Assembly: GCF_963676285.1 (NCBI RefSeq) | Contig: NZ_OY781063.1 | Location: 1,364,001 to 1,428,000 of the forward strand | Origin: an uncultured Sphaerochaeta sp. | Lineage (GTDB): Bacteria; Spirochaetota; Spirochaetia; Sphaerochaetales; Sphaerochaetaceae | Direction of reading: 5' to 3' | DNA length: 64,000 bases | Shown: one piece after another, positions 15,982-25,131 of the stretch | How the letters are laid out: every line of letters starts with the position of its first letter | Position numbering within the stretch: the stretch's first letter is position 1 | Notes under the pieces: model-generated | Seen by the model: only the letters and a program-made list of their open reading frames with translations | What the model was told of the DNA's origin: nothing | The model's database searches: none | Position numbers and translations under genes: made by a program

Positions 15982-17196
15982 ATGCTCAGTCGACCATTGT
16001 ATTATGAGAAGATCAGACCATTTATAAACAAACCCTTCATTAAAGTAATCACAGGGATTCGTCGATGTGGAAAGTCGACCATGATGCTGCTCATACAACA
16101 ACTCCTAACCGAAGAGGGAGTAGAGAGCAAGCAGATTATCTCAATCAACTTTGAGAGCATGAAGTACTACCACTTACGCTCTTCACTCGCTTTATACAAC
16201 TATGTGTCAGAACTTCTCAAAACAATGAAGAGCCCTGCATACGTGTTCTTCGACGAAATACAAATAGTGGAGGATTGGGAAGAAGCAGTAAACTCACTAT
16301 TCCTCGATTTCCAAATAGACATGTATATCACCGGATCAAACTCACAGCTTCTTTCATCAGAGCTCTCCACCCTGCTTACTGGCCGCTTCATTCATATAGA
16401 GATGCAGGTATTGTCCTTTAGCGAGATGCTGGAATTCAGATCAGGCAAGACGGATACGAAAGAAAATCTGCTTTGGCTCTATATCAGGCGAGGAGGTTTT
16501 CCTGCTGTGCATCTGTCCTCCGATTACGATGAAAAAGCGACATATATGATCATCAACGATATCTTCGATTCCATCGTCCTTCGTGATGTGGTCCAGAGAT
16601 ATAAAATTCGGGATGTCGAGCTATTGCGAAGAATTTTGCACTTCATCGCTGACTCAGTCGGGAATACCATTTCTGCTAAACGCATTTCCGATTATTTCAA
16701 GAGCCAGGCAAGAAAGGTTGATATCAATACCGTCTACACGTACCTCGATGCATTGGTTAGCTCTTTCCTGATTACGAAAGTCCAACGATATGATATCAAA
16801 GGTAGAGAACTACTGAAAACACAAGAAAAGTACTACCTTGCCGATACCGGTCTTCAACATGCCGTCTTTGGATATAGGGACAGGCATATATCCGGCATAT
16901 TGGAGAATATCGTGTATAACGAGTTGGTCAGACGGGGATACACGGTATACATAGGAAAGCTGGATACCCGGGAAGTCGACTTCATTGCAGAACAACCTCA
17001 TCATAAACTGTACGTGCAGGTTGCTTTCAAATTAGAAAGTGAAGAAACTGTACAAAGAGAATTTGCACCGCTACTCGCCATCCGTGATTCGTATCCAAAA
17101 TTCGTGGTAACAATGGACTCCCACTTCCAAGACACCATTGAAGGAGTACGGCATATAGGGTTATATCAGTTTCTCACCGATGAGCATCTGTTTTAA
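15982..17196 (+). CDS. AAA-family ATPase with C-terminal DUF4143 domain
   Basis: This 404-aa protein starts with a P-loop NTPase domain: Walker A GIRRCGKST with Lys31, Walker B AYVFFDEIQ near residue 88, and sensor-like YITGSNSQLLSSEL. A C-terminal nuclease-like DUF4143 segment contains ENIVYNELVRRGYTVY, REVDFIAE and KLYVQVAF, resembling the E-D-Q/ExK arrangement of restriction-endonuclease folds. Biological role of this widespread family is unestablished. It is divergent from the AbiE pair and has three short repeats in its promoter. AGAGGTG precedes the ATG. Confidence 0.85.
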   Translation: MLSRPLYYEKIRPFINKPFIKVITGIRRCGKSTMMLLIQQLLTEEGVESKQIISINFESMKYYHLRSSLALYNYVSELLKTMKSPAYVFFDEIQIVEDWEEAVNSLFLDFQIDMYITGSNSQLLSSELSTLLTGRFIHIEMQVLSFSEMLEFRSGKTDTKENLLWLYIRRGGFPAVHLSSDYDEKATYMIINDIFDSIVLRDVVQRYKIRDVELLRRILHFIADSVGNTISAKRISDYFKSQARKVDINTVYTYLDALVSSFLITKVQRYDIKGRELLKTQEKYYLADTGLQHAVFGYRDRHISGILENIVYNELVRRGYTVYIGKLDTREVDFIAEQPHHKLYVQVAFKLESEETVQREFAPLLAIRDSYPKFVVTMDSHFQDTIEGVRHIGLYQFLTDEHLF

Positions 17197-17338
17197 TGCA
17201 AGGAAAGTATGGAGCTATCCCTTATCTAACTATGCAGAATTACTTTGCTGATACCGCTTGATAAAAACACAACCAATGGCCTCAAGAAAGATGACAAAAA
17301 CGAGAGAAACACCACTTTACAAGAAATGCTTATACCCC

Positions 17339-18643
17339 CTACTCCAGCCTCAATGCAGCCTTTTTCATTCCCTCAAAGATGGAAGTTGAAAGTTCCTTCG
17401 GAAAGTTAGCAGGAAGCTGTCCAGAGGTCCTATCGATTACTCCAGGCAACTGCTCAAGCACCTCAGTGAATATCTCTTTCATACTACTACTAGCACCACA
17501 TATCCTAGCTGTCTCTTCCCAGTGCCTTTTTTGTATTTTGTTCCACTCATAATGACGTGAAGCACCCTGTACAGCCATAGCCATCTTCACTTTTTTCGGC
17601 GAAATCATTTGAGTTCCATGACCCATTACCGGATATACAGACATAACGTCATACAGAGGTGTTAACGAGTATCGGCCTTGTTTCCCGATAGAAATGCTAA
17701 AATTCTTTGCATGTCCGTCCGGGGCTGCAAGCAACCAAAAAAGAAGCTGCGTTTTCAGAAATAGTTTTCTATCTTGCTGTGGATTACTCGATGAAAGCAA
17801 GAAATGCATGATCTCAATAATACCAGGCCCTCCTTCATGCTCATATTTCTTTTCAGGAGAAACTCCCAGAGCCTGACATAGATCTTCCTGCGGAAGCCTC
17901 ATCCACCAAGAACCGTCAGAAGAAAGTTTCCTGTCAAAACGTTCAACAACAAGCGTTCGCTGCGTTCCAAATACGGCAATATCTGCTTTAGCAACATCGA
18001 GACCAAATGCTTCAAGAATTTTGAGACATAGCCATTCATTTTCTATGGATTGCCGCATATCCATTCTAAGAGCACCAATCTCTCCTAATGGCAACTTAAA
18101 GATATGCGTAGTTGGAGTTGCTCCAATTGGCTTACACCACTGATTGTTACTACGAAGTAATGCAGTTTTTTCTTGTGCCCCAGCAATCGAAATACGTAGC
18201 GACTCATCATTCGCCCTACCAGGAAGAGATCCCGTGGAACTCTCATGAAGAACCCTTTCAATTTCCTTTTCGCTGAGAGGTTCTCCCTCAATTACATGAA
18301 CATCTGGAATAGCATTTCCTTCAGGTAATATCTGAAGAGCACCAACACAATCGCGACCTATTTCAGAAAGTAAGTCGAAAGGAGAGCTCGAAGAAAGTCC
18401 ATACCGCCTTTGAATCCTCTGTCTTATATCAGCATTGTCTGGGAGTAGATTGTCAAAGAACGATGCTACCTCTGGGCCTTTTATTTCTTTGGAAACCGGT
18501 CCAAGCGGAAGAGAAAGAGAAAGAGGACGAGCATTTTGGTCTCTCAAATACGACTCCACATACCTGAAGGATTGCTCTGATCCTGAGCGCGTCCATTTTC
18601 CTACATGTTTACCGTTCATCCATATATCCAAGGTATGTTTCAT
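17339..18643 (-). CDS. hipA: HipA-family serine/threonine kinase toxin
   Basis: This 434-aa protein has the HipA N-terminal subdomain (DIWMNGKHVGKWTR onward, with RPLSLSLPLGP) and the kinase domain. Motifs are SIAGAQEKTALL, the ATP-binding lysine in HIFKLPLGEI, VVERFDRK, the catalytic loop APDGHAKNFSI and YDVMSVYPVM. HipA kinases phosphorylate aminoacyl-tRNA synthetases or other targets and induce growth arrest. The ATG at 18643 overlaps the hipB stop (TGATG). Two in-frame GTGs upstream are less likely. All catalytic regions look intact. Confidence 0.93.
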   Translation of the reverse strand: MKHTLDIWMNGKHVGKWTRSGSEQSFRYVESYLRDQNARPLSLSLPLGPVSKEIKGPEVASFFDNLLPDNADIRQRIQRRYGLSSSSPFDLLSEIGRDCVGALQILPEGNAIPDVHVIEGEPLSEKEIERVLHESSTGSLPGRANDESLRISIAGAQEKTALLRSNNQWCKPIGATPTTHIFKLPLGEIGALRMDMRQSIENEWLCLKILEAFGLDVAKADIAVFGTQRTLVVERFDRKLSSDGSWWMRLPQEDLCQALGVSPEKKYEHEGGPGIIEIMHFLLSSSNPQQDRKLFLKTQLLFWLLAAPDGHAKNFSISIGKQGRYSLTPLYDVMSVYPVMGHGTQMISPKKVKMAMAVQGASRHYEWNKIQKRHWEETARICGASSSMKEIFTEVLEQLPGVIDRTSGQLPANFPKELSTSIFEGMKKAALRLE

Positions 18644-18894
18644 CACCACTCATCCTTCTCTGTCTCTTCATCTGGGAGTGGCTTTGGTTGCAGAAGCATC
18701 TCAATCTCCAGAGCAGAGACAAGCTTGAAAAAGCTTTCAAGGGAACATCGCTCTGGATGAGACTCCAGGGCAGATACGGTCTTGGGTAACAGTCCCACAA
18801 GTTCTCCAGCTTGCTTCTGTGTGAGGTTCAAGCTCTTTCGTCTACTTTTTAGATAGTAGGCAAGTTGGAACGGGGTCAATATTAGGTTCTGCAT
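18643..18894 (-). CDS. hipB: HipB-family XRE antitoxin
   Basis: This 83-aa helix-turn-helix protein (about 10-65; LTQKQAGELVGLLPKTVSAL) ends with an acidic tail, PLPDEETEKDEW, like other HipB antitoxins. It should bind and neutralise HipA and repress the operon. GGAGG lies five bases before the ATG. Three evenly spaced palindromes upstream (18915-18982) are the expected operators. It overlaps hipA by one base. Confidence 0.92.
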   Translation of the reverse strand: MQNLILTPFQLAYYLKSRRKSLNLTQKQAGELVGLLPKTVSALESHPERCSLESFFKLVSALEIEMLLQPKPLPDEETEKDEW

Positions 18895-18914
18895 AGGTCC
18901 TCCACAAAAACAGC

Positions 18915-18982
18915 ATACCCCATAAGGTATATATTGTAAATATACCCTATAGGGTTAATTATATAGTTTTACCCTGTAGGGT
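18915..18982. promoter_or_regulatory. Three HipB operators spaced 27 bp apart
   Basis: ACCCTATAGGGT (18944-18955) is a perfect palindrome. ACCCTGTAGGGT (18971-18982) matches it but for one base pair. ATACCCCATAAGGTAT (18915-18930) is a weaker third copy with ATACC/GGTAT arms. Their centres are 27 bp apart. The array fills the region immediately upstream of hipB, as in autoregulated HipB systems. Confidence 0.75.
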
Positions 18983-19036
18983 ATAAAAGGACCTATAACC
19001 TGAGTTATAATTCTTAGAAAATCGAAATACTGAAAA

Positions 19037-19068
19037 TTTTTGCCGGTATCGGCAGTTATTTTCAATAT
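19037..19068. repeat. Left copy of 32-bp direct repeat flanking an ATPase gene
   Basis: This 32-bp unit begins TTTTTGCCGGTATCGGCA and ends TTATTTTCAATAT. It differs by one base from the copy at 20464-20495. It contains the arms TGCCG and CGGCA around GTAT. The two copies bracket the ATPase gene at 19153-20457. Confidence 0.8.
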
Positions 19069-19152
19069 TATACATACCATTACCTAGCATTACTACCGTC
19101 CTACCCTGCATTGAGAATAGAGCACGGCAAAACCAATTCATCACTGCACTTG

Positions 19153-20457
19153 TCATAAATCCAAGCTATTCGCATCAAGCAAGAACCGCTGGACTCCTAT
19201 TACTAATGTTCCTTTCTCCGTGTGCCAAGGATGGGTTTCATGACCAACAACGATAACCTTCTTAAATGAATCGGGAACATTTGCTAAACTTTGCTGCTCC
19301 TGTTCAAGTTTCTCTTTTGTTCCAAGTGCCAATGCAGACTGAACGTAATATCGTCTGCTTCCCAAATTGGCAACAAAATCTACCTCCAGTTTCTTCCTCA
19401 CCTCTTTCCCTGAGGCGTTGTTTGCTCTTATTTCTACCACCCCAACATCGACAGAAAAACCTCTCACCCTCAGTTCATTGTATATAATGTTTTCCATAAT
19501 ATGGTTTTCCTCAATCTGCCTGAAGCCAAGACGAGCGTTTCTCAGACCAAGATCCTCAAAATAGTACTTCATAGGAGTACCAATATACTGTCTCCCCTTA
19601 ACATCGAAACGATTTGCTTCATGTATGATGAAGGCATCCTTCAGGTACCCAATGTACTGGTTAATGGTATTTACGCTTATAGAAGAATGCAGCACGCTCT
19701 TGAAGGTTGCTTCAATTCGCGAAGGATTGGTAAGTGAGCCAATAGTTGATGCCAGAATATTCATGAGATCTTCTAGTTCTCTGCTTTTCTGGACATGATA
19801 GCGATTAATCAAATCCTTCAGGTATGTCTCTTCAAACAGATTCGTCAGATATGTAACTTTTTGTTCTACTGTTGGAAGAATACTTACCAAGGGTAATCCT
19901 CCGTACATGATGTAATCTGACCATCCTTGGTTTTTATCTCCTTCGAACACCTGCATAAACTCTCTGAATGATAAAGGGAAAATATGGACTTCATCCCCCC
20001 GTCCCCTGAATTCCGTCAGGATATCACTAGAAAGAAATCTTGAATTACTTCCTGTTATGTAGGTATCGACGTTTCTCTTGCGCAACAAACCATTAAGAGC
20101 ATCATACAAGCCAAGAGATTTCTCAGGATGCTTCATTTCATCTTCTGTAATTGCGTATTGAACTTCATCGAGAAGGACAAAATACTGTTCATTGGAGTTT
20201 TCTATCCTGGACAGGATATACTCATATAGTGTGTCTATATCCCGATATGCTCTGTTTTCTGGAATGTCCAATGCTAATTGAATGATATGGTCTTCTGTGA
20301 CCCCTGTGGATATAAGATAGTCATAAAAGAGCTTGAAAAGCAGGTATGATTTTCCACTTCTTCTTATTCCTGTGATAACTTTGATCATCCCATTGTTCAT
20401 TCTGTTGATCAATGCGTTCACATATATATCTCTCAATATTTCCACAATACACCTCAT
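19153..20457 (-). CDS. AAA-family ATPase with DUF4143-type C terminus
   Basis: This 434-aa protein of the same broad family as the one at 15982 has Walker A GIRRSGKSYLLFKL, Walker B YFVLLDEVQYA, TYITGSNSRFLSSD and C-terminal nuclease-like motifs (ENIIYNELRVRGFSVDV, KLEVDFVAN, YYVQSALAL). The frame is open further to 20538, but that stretch translates the 32-bp repeat. I therefore place the start at the ATG 20457; a GTG at 20445 is also possible. The gene is a discrete cassette between two direct repeats, suggesting transfer or repeat-mediated exchange. Function unknown. Confidence 0.82.
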   Translation of the reverse strand: MRCIVEILRDIYVNALINRMNNGMIKVITGIRRSGKSYLLFKLFYDYLISTGVTEDHIIQLALDIPENRAYRDIDTLYEYILSRIENSNEQYFVLLDEVQYAITEDEMKHPEKSLGLYDALNGLLRKRNVDTYITGSNSRFLSSDILTEFRGRGDEVHIFPLSFREFMQVFEGDKNQGWSDYIMYGGLPLVSILPTVEQKVTYLTNLFEETYLKDLINRYHVQKSRELEDLMNILASTIGSLTNPSRIEATFKSVLHSSISVNTINQYIGYLKDAFIIHEANRFDVKGRQYIGTPMKYYFEDLGLRNARLGFRQIEENHIMENIIYNELRVRGFSVDVGVVEIRANNASGKEVRKKLEVDFVANLGSRRYYVQSALALGTKEKLEQEQQSLANVPDSFKKVIVVGHETHPWHTEKGTLVIGVQRFLLDANSLDL

Positions 20458-20463
20458 TGAATT

Positions 20464-20495
20464 TTTTTGCCGGTATCGGCAATTATTTTCAATAT
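20464..20495. repeat. Right copy of 32-bp direct repeat flanking an ATPase gene
   Basis: This is the partner of 19037-19068, identical at 31 of 32 positions, and lies just upstream of the ATPase start on the minus strand. On the minus strand it reads in frame as IENNCRYRQK, which artificially lengthens the gene's open frame. Confidence 0.8.
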
Positions 20496-20753
20496 AAGTA
20501 TACAACTCTCTCTTCATAAATGAAAGGTATCTTCTCAAGACAAAATGACATGGCTGATTCTTCTCTATGTATGCAACACTGGCTTTCCCCGGAGTATCAC
20601 ACGCTGGTCATTTATACATTTTGATCGGTTTTTATAAAAGACAACGGCATCATGTACACAAACAAGCCAATTTCTATAAAAGACGGAGCAAGAAAGCAAT
20701 GTGCCTTGCATATTGATGCTTGTAATAGCAAGTTTCTTAGATCAACCAACCAT

Positions 20754-21614
20754 CTATGACCCATTTGCCACATACTGTCGCTTACGGTTAAGCCACTCTG
20801 TGGGAGTTTGCTGTTCCAGCCTCTTGAAAACCTTGCAGAACTGCTGACTGCTTGCAAAACCACTGAGCGAGGCAGTCTCAGCAACATTATAAGAACCATT
20901 GAACAAGGCTTCCTTGGCGAACTCAATACGAGTGCGCAGCAAGTACCCTAGAGGTGTCTCGTTGGTAAATGTCTTGAATTGGGTACAGAAGTAGTTGTAG
21001 GAGAGTCCACAGGCACTGCTGACTTCCTTGATACAAAGTTCAGGGCGAGAGAACTCTTTGTTGATGTATTGCACCGCCTTCTTGATCACTCGCCAATTAA
21101 CAAACAATCGGCTCTCTTCAGGCCGGGCATGTTCAGAAGCAATGAAGAAGCCAACAAGAGATTGAACAAGACCATCGGTTACTACCGTGTTGCCCTGTGC
21201 ATAGTGGTCCATCTCGTTTCTTGTCTTTTGTTCACCATGATCATCCTGCTTAATGGGCACCGGGTCTTTCCCCCTGGTGCCGAACGGAACCAGTAGGGAA
21301 CAAAGTTGTTCGATCTGCTGAAAAACCGCCTTTCCAGGATGCACAACCGCGTTCAAGCTGAGTTGTTCCAGATAGTGTGAGTGGTCATAGAAATGGATAA
21401 CCAACATATCGACATCATGTATTCTGGTAAGTGCATGAAGACAGTTTGGCGGAATAAGGATAAGGGAACCAGGGCAAATCCGGTATACCCTGTTCTGTAC
21501 TTGGTACATGAAGGTACCTGCACGCACTACGTGCAGGACATACTCCTTGTCGATGAAGGAGCCTGGGTAAGGAGTACCTTGGTCGTGTCTAATGTACGTT
21601 GTCTCTAGGTCCAT
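20754..21614 (-). CDS. AraC-family regulator
   Basis: This 286-aa protein has an N-terminal cupin-like sensor domain (YPGSFIDKEYVLHVVRAG, YRICPGSLILIPPNCLHAL) and a C-terminal double helix-turn-helix (LCIKEVSSACGLSYNYFCTQ and NVAETASLSGFASSQQFCK). The start at 21614 has GAGGTG five bases upstream. An upstream ATG at 21647 gives 297 aa. It is divergent from the sugar catabolic operon at 21755 and most likely activates it when a sugar binds the cupin pocket. Confidence 0.92.
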   Translation of the reverse strand: MDLETTYIRHDQGTPYPGSFIDKEYVLHVVRAGTFMYQVQNRVYRICPGSLILIPPNCLHALTRIHDVDMLVIHFYDHSHYLEQLSLNAVVHPGKAVFQQIEQLCSLLVPFGTRGKDPVPIKQDDHGEQKTRNEMDHYAQGNTVVTDGLVQSLVGFFIASEHARPEESRLFVNWRVIKKAVQYINKEFSRPELCIKEVSSACGLSYNYFCTQFKTFTNETPLGYLLRTRIEFAKEALFNGSYNVAETASLSGFASSQQFCKVFKRLEQQTPTEWLNRKRQYVANGS

Positions 21615-21696
21615 ATGCACCACCTCACAGTTTCTTTCTCTTTTCATTCTACACCCAATACAGTAACTTTGGACAATTATTCAGATATATTCGTTG

Positions 21697-21725
21697 TTGA
21701 CTGGATTTCTATCTCCTTCAATACT
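21697..21725 (+). promoter_or_regulatory. Likely promoter of the 21755 operon
   Basis: TTGACT (21697-21702) and AATACT (21720-21725) are 17 bp apart, in the divergent AraC-operon intergenic region. The imperfect -10 element fits an activator-dependent promoter. TAGGAG precedes the first ATG. Confidence 0.5.
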
Positions 21726-21754
21726 AAACCTAGGTAAGGTAGGAGTATATTATT

Positions 21755-22723
21755 ATGAACGTACAACGTATCGAATTTTCTATGCCATGGGAAGTGAACC
21801 TAAAAAACATAACTAACGGCAATGTAGACGGACCACAATTACAGAATGAATACTCGGTAATCAGTGCAGGGACAGAACTTGCAATTCTTTCTGGAAACGA
21901 AAGCTGGGCTCTGCTTCCCTTCACTCCAGGGTATGGTTCAGTGGGTATCGCACTAAATAATGAAGGCACTCTCAGTCAGGGAAAACGGTACTTCACGTAT
22001 GGGAAACACCAATCGGTTGTCAGCCCTGAGACCCTATGTCTTGAGCTCTCTGCCGCTATACAACCAAAACACGCGGCTTTTGCCCGAATGGCAGCAGTGT
22101 CCATTACAGCTATTCGCTGCTCTTCCATTGCCTTGGGAGACACGGTGTGCGTTGTGGGAGGAGGATTGGTCGGCAACTTCGCCGCCCAACTTGCCCGCCT
22201 CAGTGGAGCATCATCTGTTACGCTGGTGGAGCCGTTCAAGAAGAGAAGAGCAATAGCAGAGCAATGTGGTATTTCTCGTACCTATAACTCGATAGAAGCA
22301 GTGGGAGAAGTTCATTTTGATACTGTCATTGAAGCGACTGGAAACCCGAAGGTTGCCGTCTCGGCAACTTCCTTGGTAGGCGATAAGGGCGAGTTCATCC
22401 TACTGGGTTCCCCAAGAGGAAGCCATACAGAGGATGTAGTACCCCTCTTAAACCGAAGCCATCTCTGTCCCACGAACATGACAATCAAAGGCGCCCATGA
22501 ATGGCGGTATCCCCTACATGTGGACCCTGAAAAGCGCTATCGATTCTCCATCGAGGGAAACATTCAATACCTTCTACAAGCAATTGCTGAGGGCACACTG
22601 GCCGTTGACCCCATGATCACACACATTGTCACACCAAAGGATGCTCCAAAGGTCTACAAAGGCTTGCGTGAACACCCAGAGGAGTATCTTGGCGTACTTA
22701 TCGATTGGAGGAAGGAAGTATGA
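21755..22723 (+). CDS. Zinc-independent MDR-family dehydrogenase
   Basis: This 322-aa medium-chain dehydrogenase/reductase-like protein has a Rossmann motif CVVGGGLVGNFAAQLA and the typical VTLVEPFKKR acidic end. At the site of the usual catalytic zinc cysteine the sequence reads SAGTELAILSG, and no structural zinc cysteine cluster is visible. It is therefore probably a zinc-less member. It is the first gene of the operon and overlaps the following Gfo/Idh/MocA gene by ATGA. A role in oxidising a sugar or polyol is inferred. Confidence 0.82.
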   Translation: MNVQRIEFSMPWEVNLKNITNGNVDGPQLQNEYSVISAGTELAILSGNESWALLPFTPGYGSVGIALNNEGTLSQGKRYFTYGKHQSVVSPETLCLELSAAIQPKHAAFARMAAVSITAIRCSSIALGDTVCVVGGGLVGNFAAQLARLSGASSVTLVEPFKKRRAIAEQCGISRTYNSIEAVGEVHFDTVIEATGNPKVAVSATSLVGDKGEFILLGSPRGSHTEDVVPLLNRSHLCPTNMTIKGAHEWRYPLHVDPEKRYRFSIEGNIQYLLQAIAEGTLAVDPMITHIVTPKDAPKVYKGLREHPEEYLGVLIDWRKEV

Positions 22724-23715
22724 AGAAGGTAGGACTTGGCATCATTGGAGCCGGATGGATTGCAGATTGGTACTACAAAGCCTACCAGAAACTCTCTTCC
22801 GGCATTACCCTGGTAGGAGCTGTTGGGAATCCTACCCCTGCAGGGAAAGAACGCCTTGCAAAGAAATGTGCGCTTTGGAACTGCAAAGCCTATGACTCGC
22901 TGGAGGCTCTGCTTGCGGACCCAGCCATCGAGGCTGTTGCGATATTCACTCCAACGAACCTGCATTATGAACAAGCTCGCTCTGCCCTACTCGCAGGCAA
23001 GCATGTTTTGGTGGAAAAACCTGTAACCCTGTCAGTAAGTGAAGACCATGAGCTGAACAAACTTGCAAAGGAAAGAAATCTGGTTCTTTTCCCAGGGCAC
23101 AACTTCGTCTATCGTCCTGTTGTGAGAAAGGCAAAGGAAGTAGTGGAATCAGGGGTGCTGGGAACCATCTCCTATGCTTCCTTCAGAGCTTGTCATTTTA
23201 TTCCAGAAGACCATGCCACAGGTTGGAGAAAACACTTTGTTTCCTCCGGTGGAGGTGCAATGATGGACAGTGGTACCCACCTAGTCTATCAGTCACTCTA
23301 TCTCTTGGGAGTCCCCACTTCCTTGAACTGCTTTCTCTCCAAGCAGCACTACCTTGGTATGGATCGAGAAGACACCTGCCTGATCACGCTACAGTACCCA
23401 GATGGTTGCGTGGGAAGCATCTTCCAATCATGGAGTGCAAATGACCCCCAGGCTGGAGAAATCCGTATCCAGGGAGACAAGGGGGTACTGACAATAACGG
23501 ACGCGTTGTACGTGAACGGAGAGAAATTGGAGGAAGACAGCTCGTATGAGTCATCATTCTTCCATACTCTCTCTACATTCAGAGAGGCTATTGCAGGAGA
23601 AAGTAAACCTCTCTCAGATAGCGAATCGGCAGCTACCACCTTGCTCCTCATCCAAGAGGCATATCGGTCGGCTCGTGAGCAGAAGGTAGTAGCATTCAAC
23701 CCTAGTGTCTACTAA
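22720..23715 (+). CDS. Gfo/Idh/MocA-family oxidoreductase
   Basis: This 331-aa NAD(P)-dependent oxidoreductase has N-terminal Rossmann motif LGIIGAGWIADWYYKA, the signature HVLVEKPVTL with the conserved Lys-Pro, and a C-terminal substrate domain with MMDSGTHLVYQSLYLLG carrying the family's catalytic His region. The start at 22720 is fixed by ATGA coupling with the preceding stop. It likely acts on the carbohydrate imported by the transporter encoded immediately downstream. Confidence 0.9.
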   Translation: MKKVGLGIIGAGWIADWYYKAYQKLSSGITLVGAVGNPTPAGKERLAKKCALWNCKAYDSLEALLADPAIEAVAIFTPTNLHYEQARSALLAGKHVLVEKPVTLSVSEDHELNKLAKERNLVLFPGHNFVYRPVVRKAKEVVESGVLGTISYASFRACHFIPEDHATGWRKHFVSSGGGAMMDSGTHLVYQSLYLLGVPTSLNCFLSKQHYLGMDREDTCLITLQYPDGCVGSIFQSWSANDPQAGEIRIQGDKGVLTITDALYVNGEKLEEDSSYESSFFHTLSTFREAIAGESKPLSDSESAATTLLLIQEAYRSAREQKVVAFNPSVY

Positions 23716-23728
23716 AGGAGGACATACG

Positions 23729-25027
23729 ATGAAAAAAGGAATTTGTTTGCTTGTTTGTCTCACTCTACTGTGCAGCGGCATTCTGTTTGCTGCAGGAACA
23801 AAAGAAGCTGCAGTCACCGGCGACGAGGTGACCATGCTCCACTTCAGCAGTCCGGAAACGGCGAAAGCTGATGCAAACGCAAAAGCATTCGCTGAAAGCA
23901 TGAAGGCCTTCCGGGAGAATAATCCTGAAGTGACGGTCAGTGACCAGTACATCCATCATGATAATTATGAGATGAAGCTGAAGACCATGATCGCCAGTGG
24001 GAGCCTACCGGATGTATACTACTCAAAACCTGACCAGTTTGGTGTGCTTCGCGAAAATGGCTTAATCCAGCCGATCACTGATTTGCTGGAAGCAGACAGC
24101 GAGTACCTCTCACTGTTCAAAGAAGGCGCTTTCAACGACTTCACCCTTGATGGGGAGATATGGGCCATTCCATTCCAGTTACAGTCAAATCATGTGCTTT
24201 ACTACAACAAGGCACTACTGAGAAAAGCTGGCTGGAACACCTTCCCAAAGACAATGGATGAGTTCATCCAAATGGGTAAGGACCTGAATAAGATTGGGGT
24301 GGTTCCCTGGGTCTTGGGAAACAAAGCTCTTTGGAGCGGACCTTCCTGTGTTTTCAACACCTTGGTCTACCGCTTCTGTGATGCTGAATGGTTTGACAGC
24401 CTATACAACAACAAGGGTGCAAAATTCACCGACAAGTGTTTTGTTGATGCCGCAAAGAAAATGATGGAAATTGTAGATGCCGGTGTCATGAATGCTGACA
24501 TGAACAGCCTGGATACCAATGATCAGCAGGCGATGTTCAACAACCAGGAAGCTGCAATGTTCATCGAAGGCTCGTGGGCGCTCACTCCGGTTATCGACAA
24601 CTTCACCGGTTCCTTGGATGATGTTGGACTAAGCATCCTGCCTCCTGTTAAGGGTTATGAGCAGTATGGCAATATCGTTGCCGGAGGAGCTGGTTGGGGT
24701 GTATGCATGAACGCTGACATGAGTGAAGCACAGCAAAAGGTGGTTTGGAGATTCATCAAGGAGTTCTACAATACCCTATATGCTGAAACCGCTGCAGTCA
24801 ACGGAGGATTCCCATCAATGAATGTTGCGCTCGACCCGTCCAAGATGCCTGCACTTAATCTCGAGTTGAGCAAGGTTGAGATGGCTTTTGCCCCCATCTT
24901 CGACGTGCAACTTCCAGGTGCCATTGTTGATGTTTATTACAACGACTTCCAAGGTATGTTGCTCGGGTTGACAACCCCAGAACAGTATGCAGCCAATTGT
25001 GAGAAAGCCCGCCTTTCCACACTGTAA
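23729..25027 (+). CDS. Sugar ABC transporter substrate-binding protein (family 1)
   Basis: This 432-aa exported protein has a signal peptide (MKKGICLLVCLTLLCSGILFA), after which the mature end reads AGTKEAAVTG. Family 1 features are visible: FRENNPEVTVS, SGSLPDVYYSKPDQF, YYNKALLRKAGW, AAMFIEGSWALTPV and GGAGWGVCMN. The ATG at 23729 follows AAAGGAGG. It delivers a sugar or oligosaccharide to the two permeases downstream. No ATPase gene is in the operon, so a shared MsiK/MalK-type ATPase elsewhere is expected. Confidence 0.93.
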   Translation: MKKGICLLVCLTLLCSGILFAAGTKEAAVTGDEVTMLHFSSPETAKADANAKAFAESMKAFRENNPEVTVSDQYIHHDNYEMKLKTMIASGSLPDVYYSKPDQFGVLRENGLIQPITDLLEADSEYLSLFKEGAFNDFTLDGEIWAIPFQLQSNHVLYYNKALLRKAGWNTFPKTMDEFIQMGKDLNKIGVVPWVLGNKALWSGPSCVFNTLVYRFCDAEWFDSLYNNKGAKFTDKCFVDAAKKMMEIVDAGVMNADMNSLDTNDQQAMFNNQEAAMFIEGSWALTPVIDNFTGSLDDVGLSILPPVKGYEQYGNIVAGGAGWGVCMNADMSEAQQKVVWRFIKEFYNTLYAETAAVNGGFPSMNVALDPSKMPALNLELSKVEMAFAPIFDVQLPGAIVDVYYNDFQGMLLGLTTPEQYAANCEKARLSTL

Positions 25028-25038
25028 GAAGTTCGCAT

Positions 25039-25071
25039 AGCAGGAGACCGATGATACATTGGTCCCCTGCT
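25039..25071 (+). other. Intercistronic stem-loop after the binding-protein gene
   Basis: AGCAGG (25039-25044) pairs with CCTGCT (25066-25071), and inside it GACC (25046-25049) pairs with GGTC (25061-25064) around one A/C mismatch. It sits between the binding-protein stop and the first permease, the same position as hairpins in three other operons here. Confidence 0.65.
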
Positions 25072-25131
25072 GTTTGTATCGTTTTAATCGCTTTAAGTAT
25101 AATGTATACTAGGAAAATAGAGGAGACAGGG

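Noticed and set aside
18959..19156. 65-codon frame downstream of the repeat-flanked ATPase
   Set aside because: It only translates the left 32-bp repeat and hipB operator DNA; the shared IENNCRYRQK string comes from the repeat, not from protein homology.
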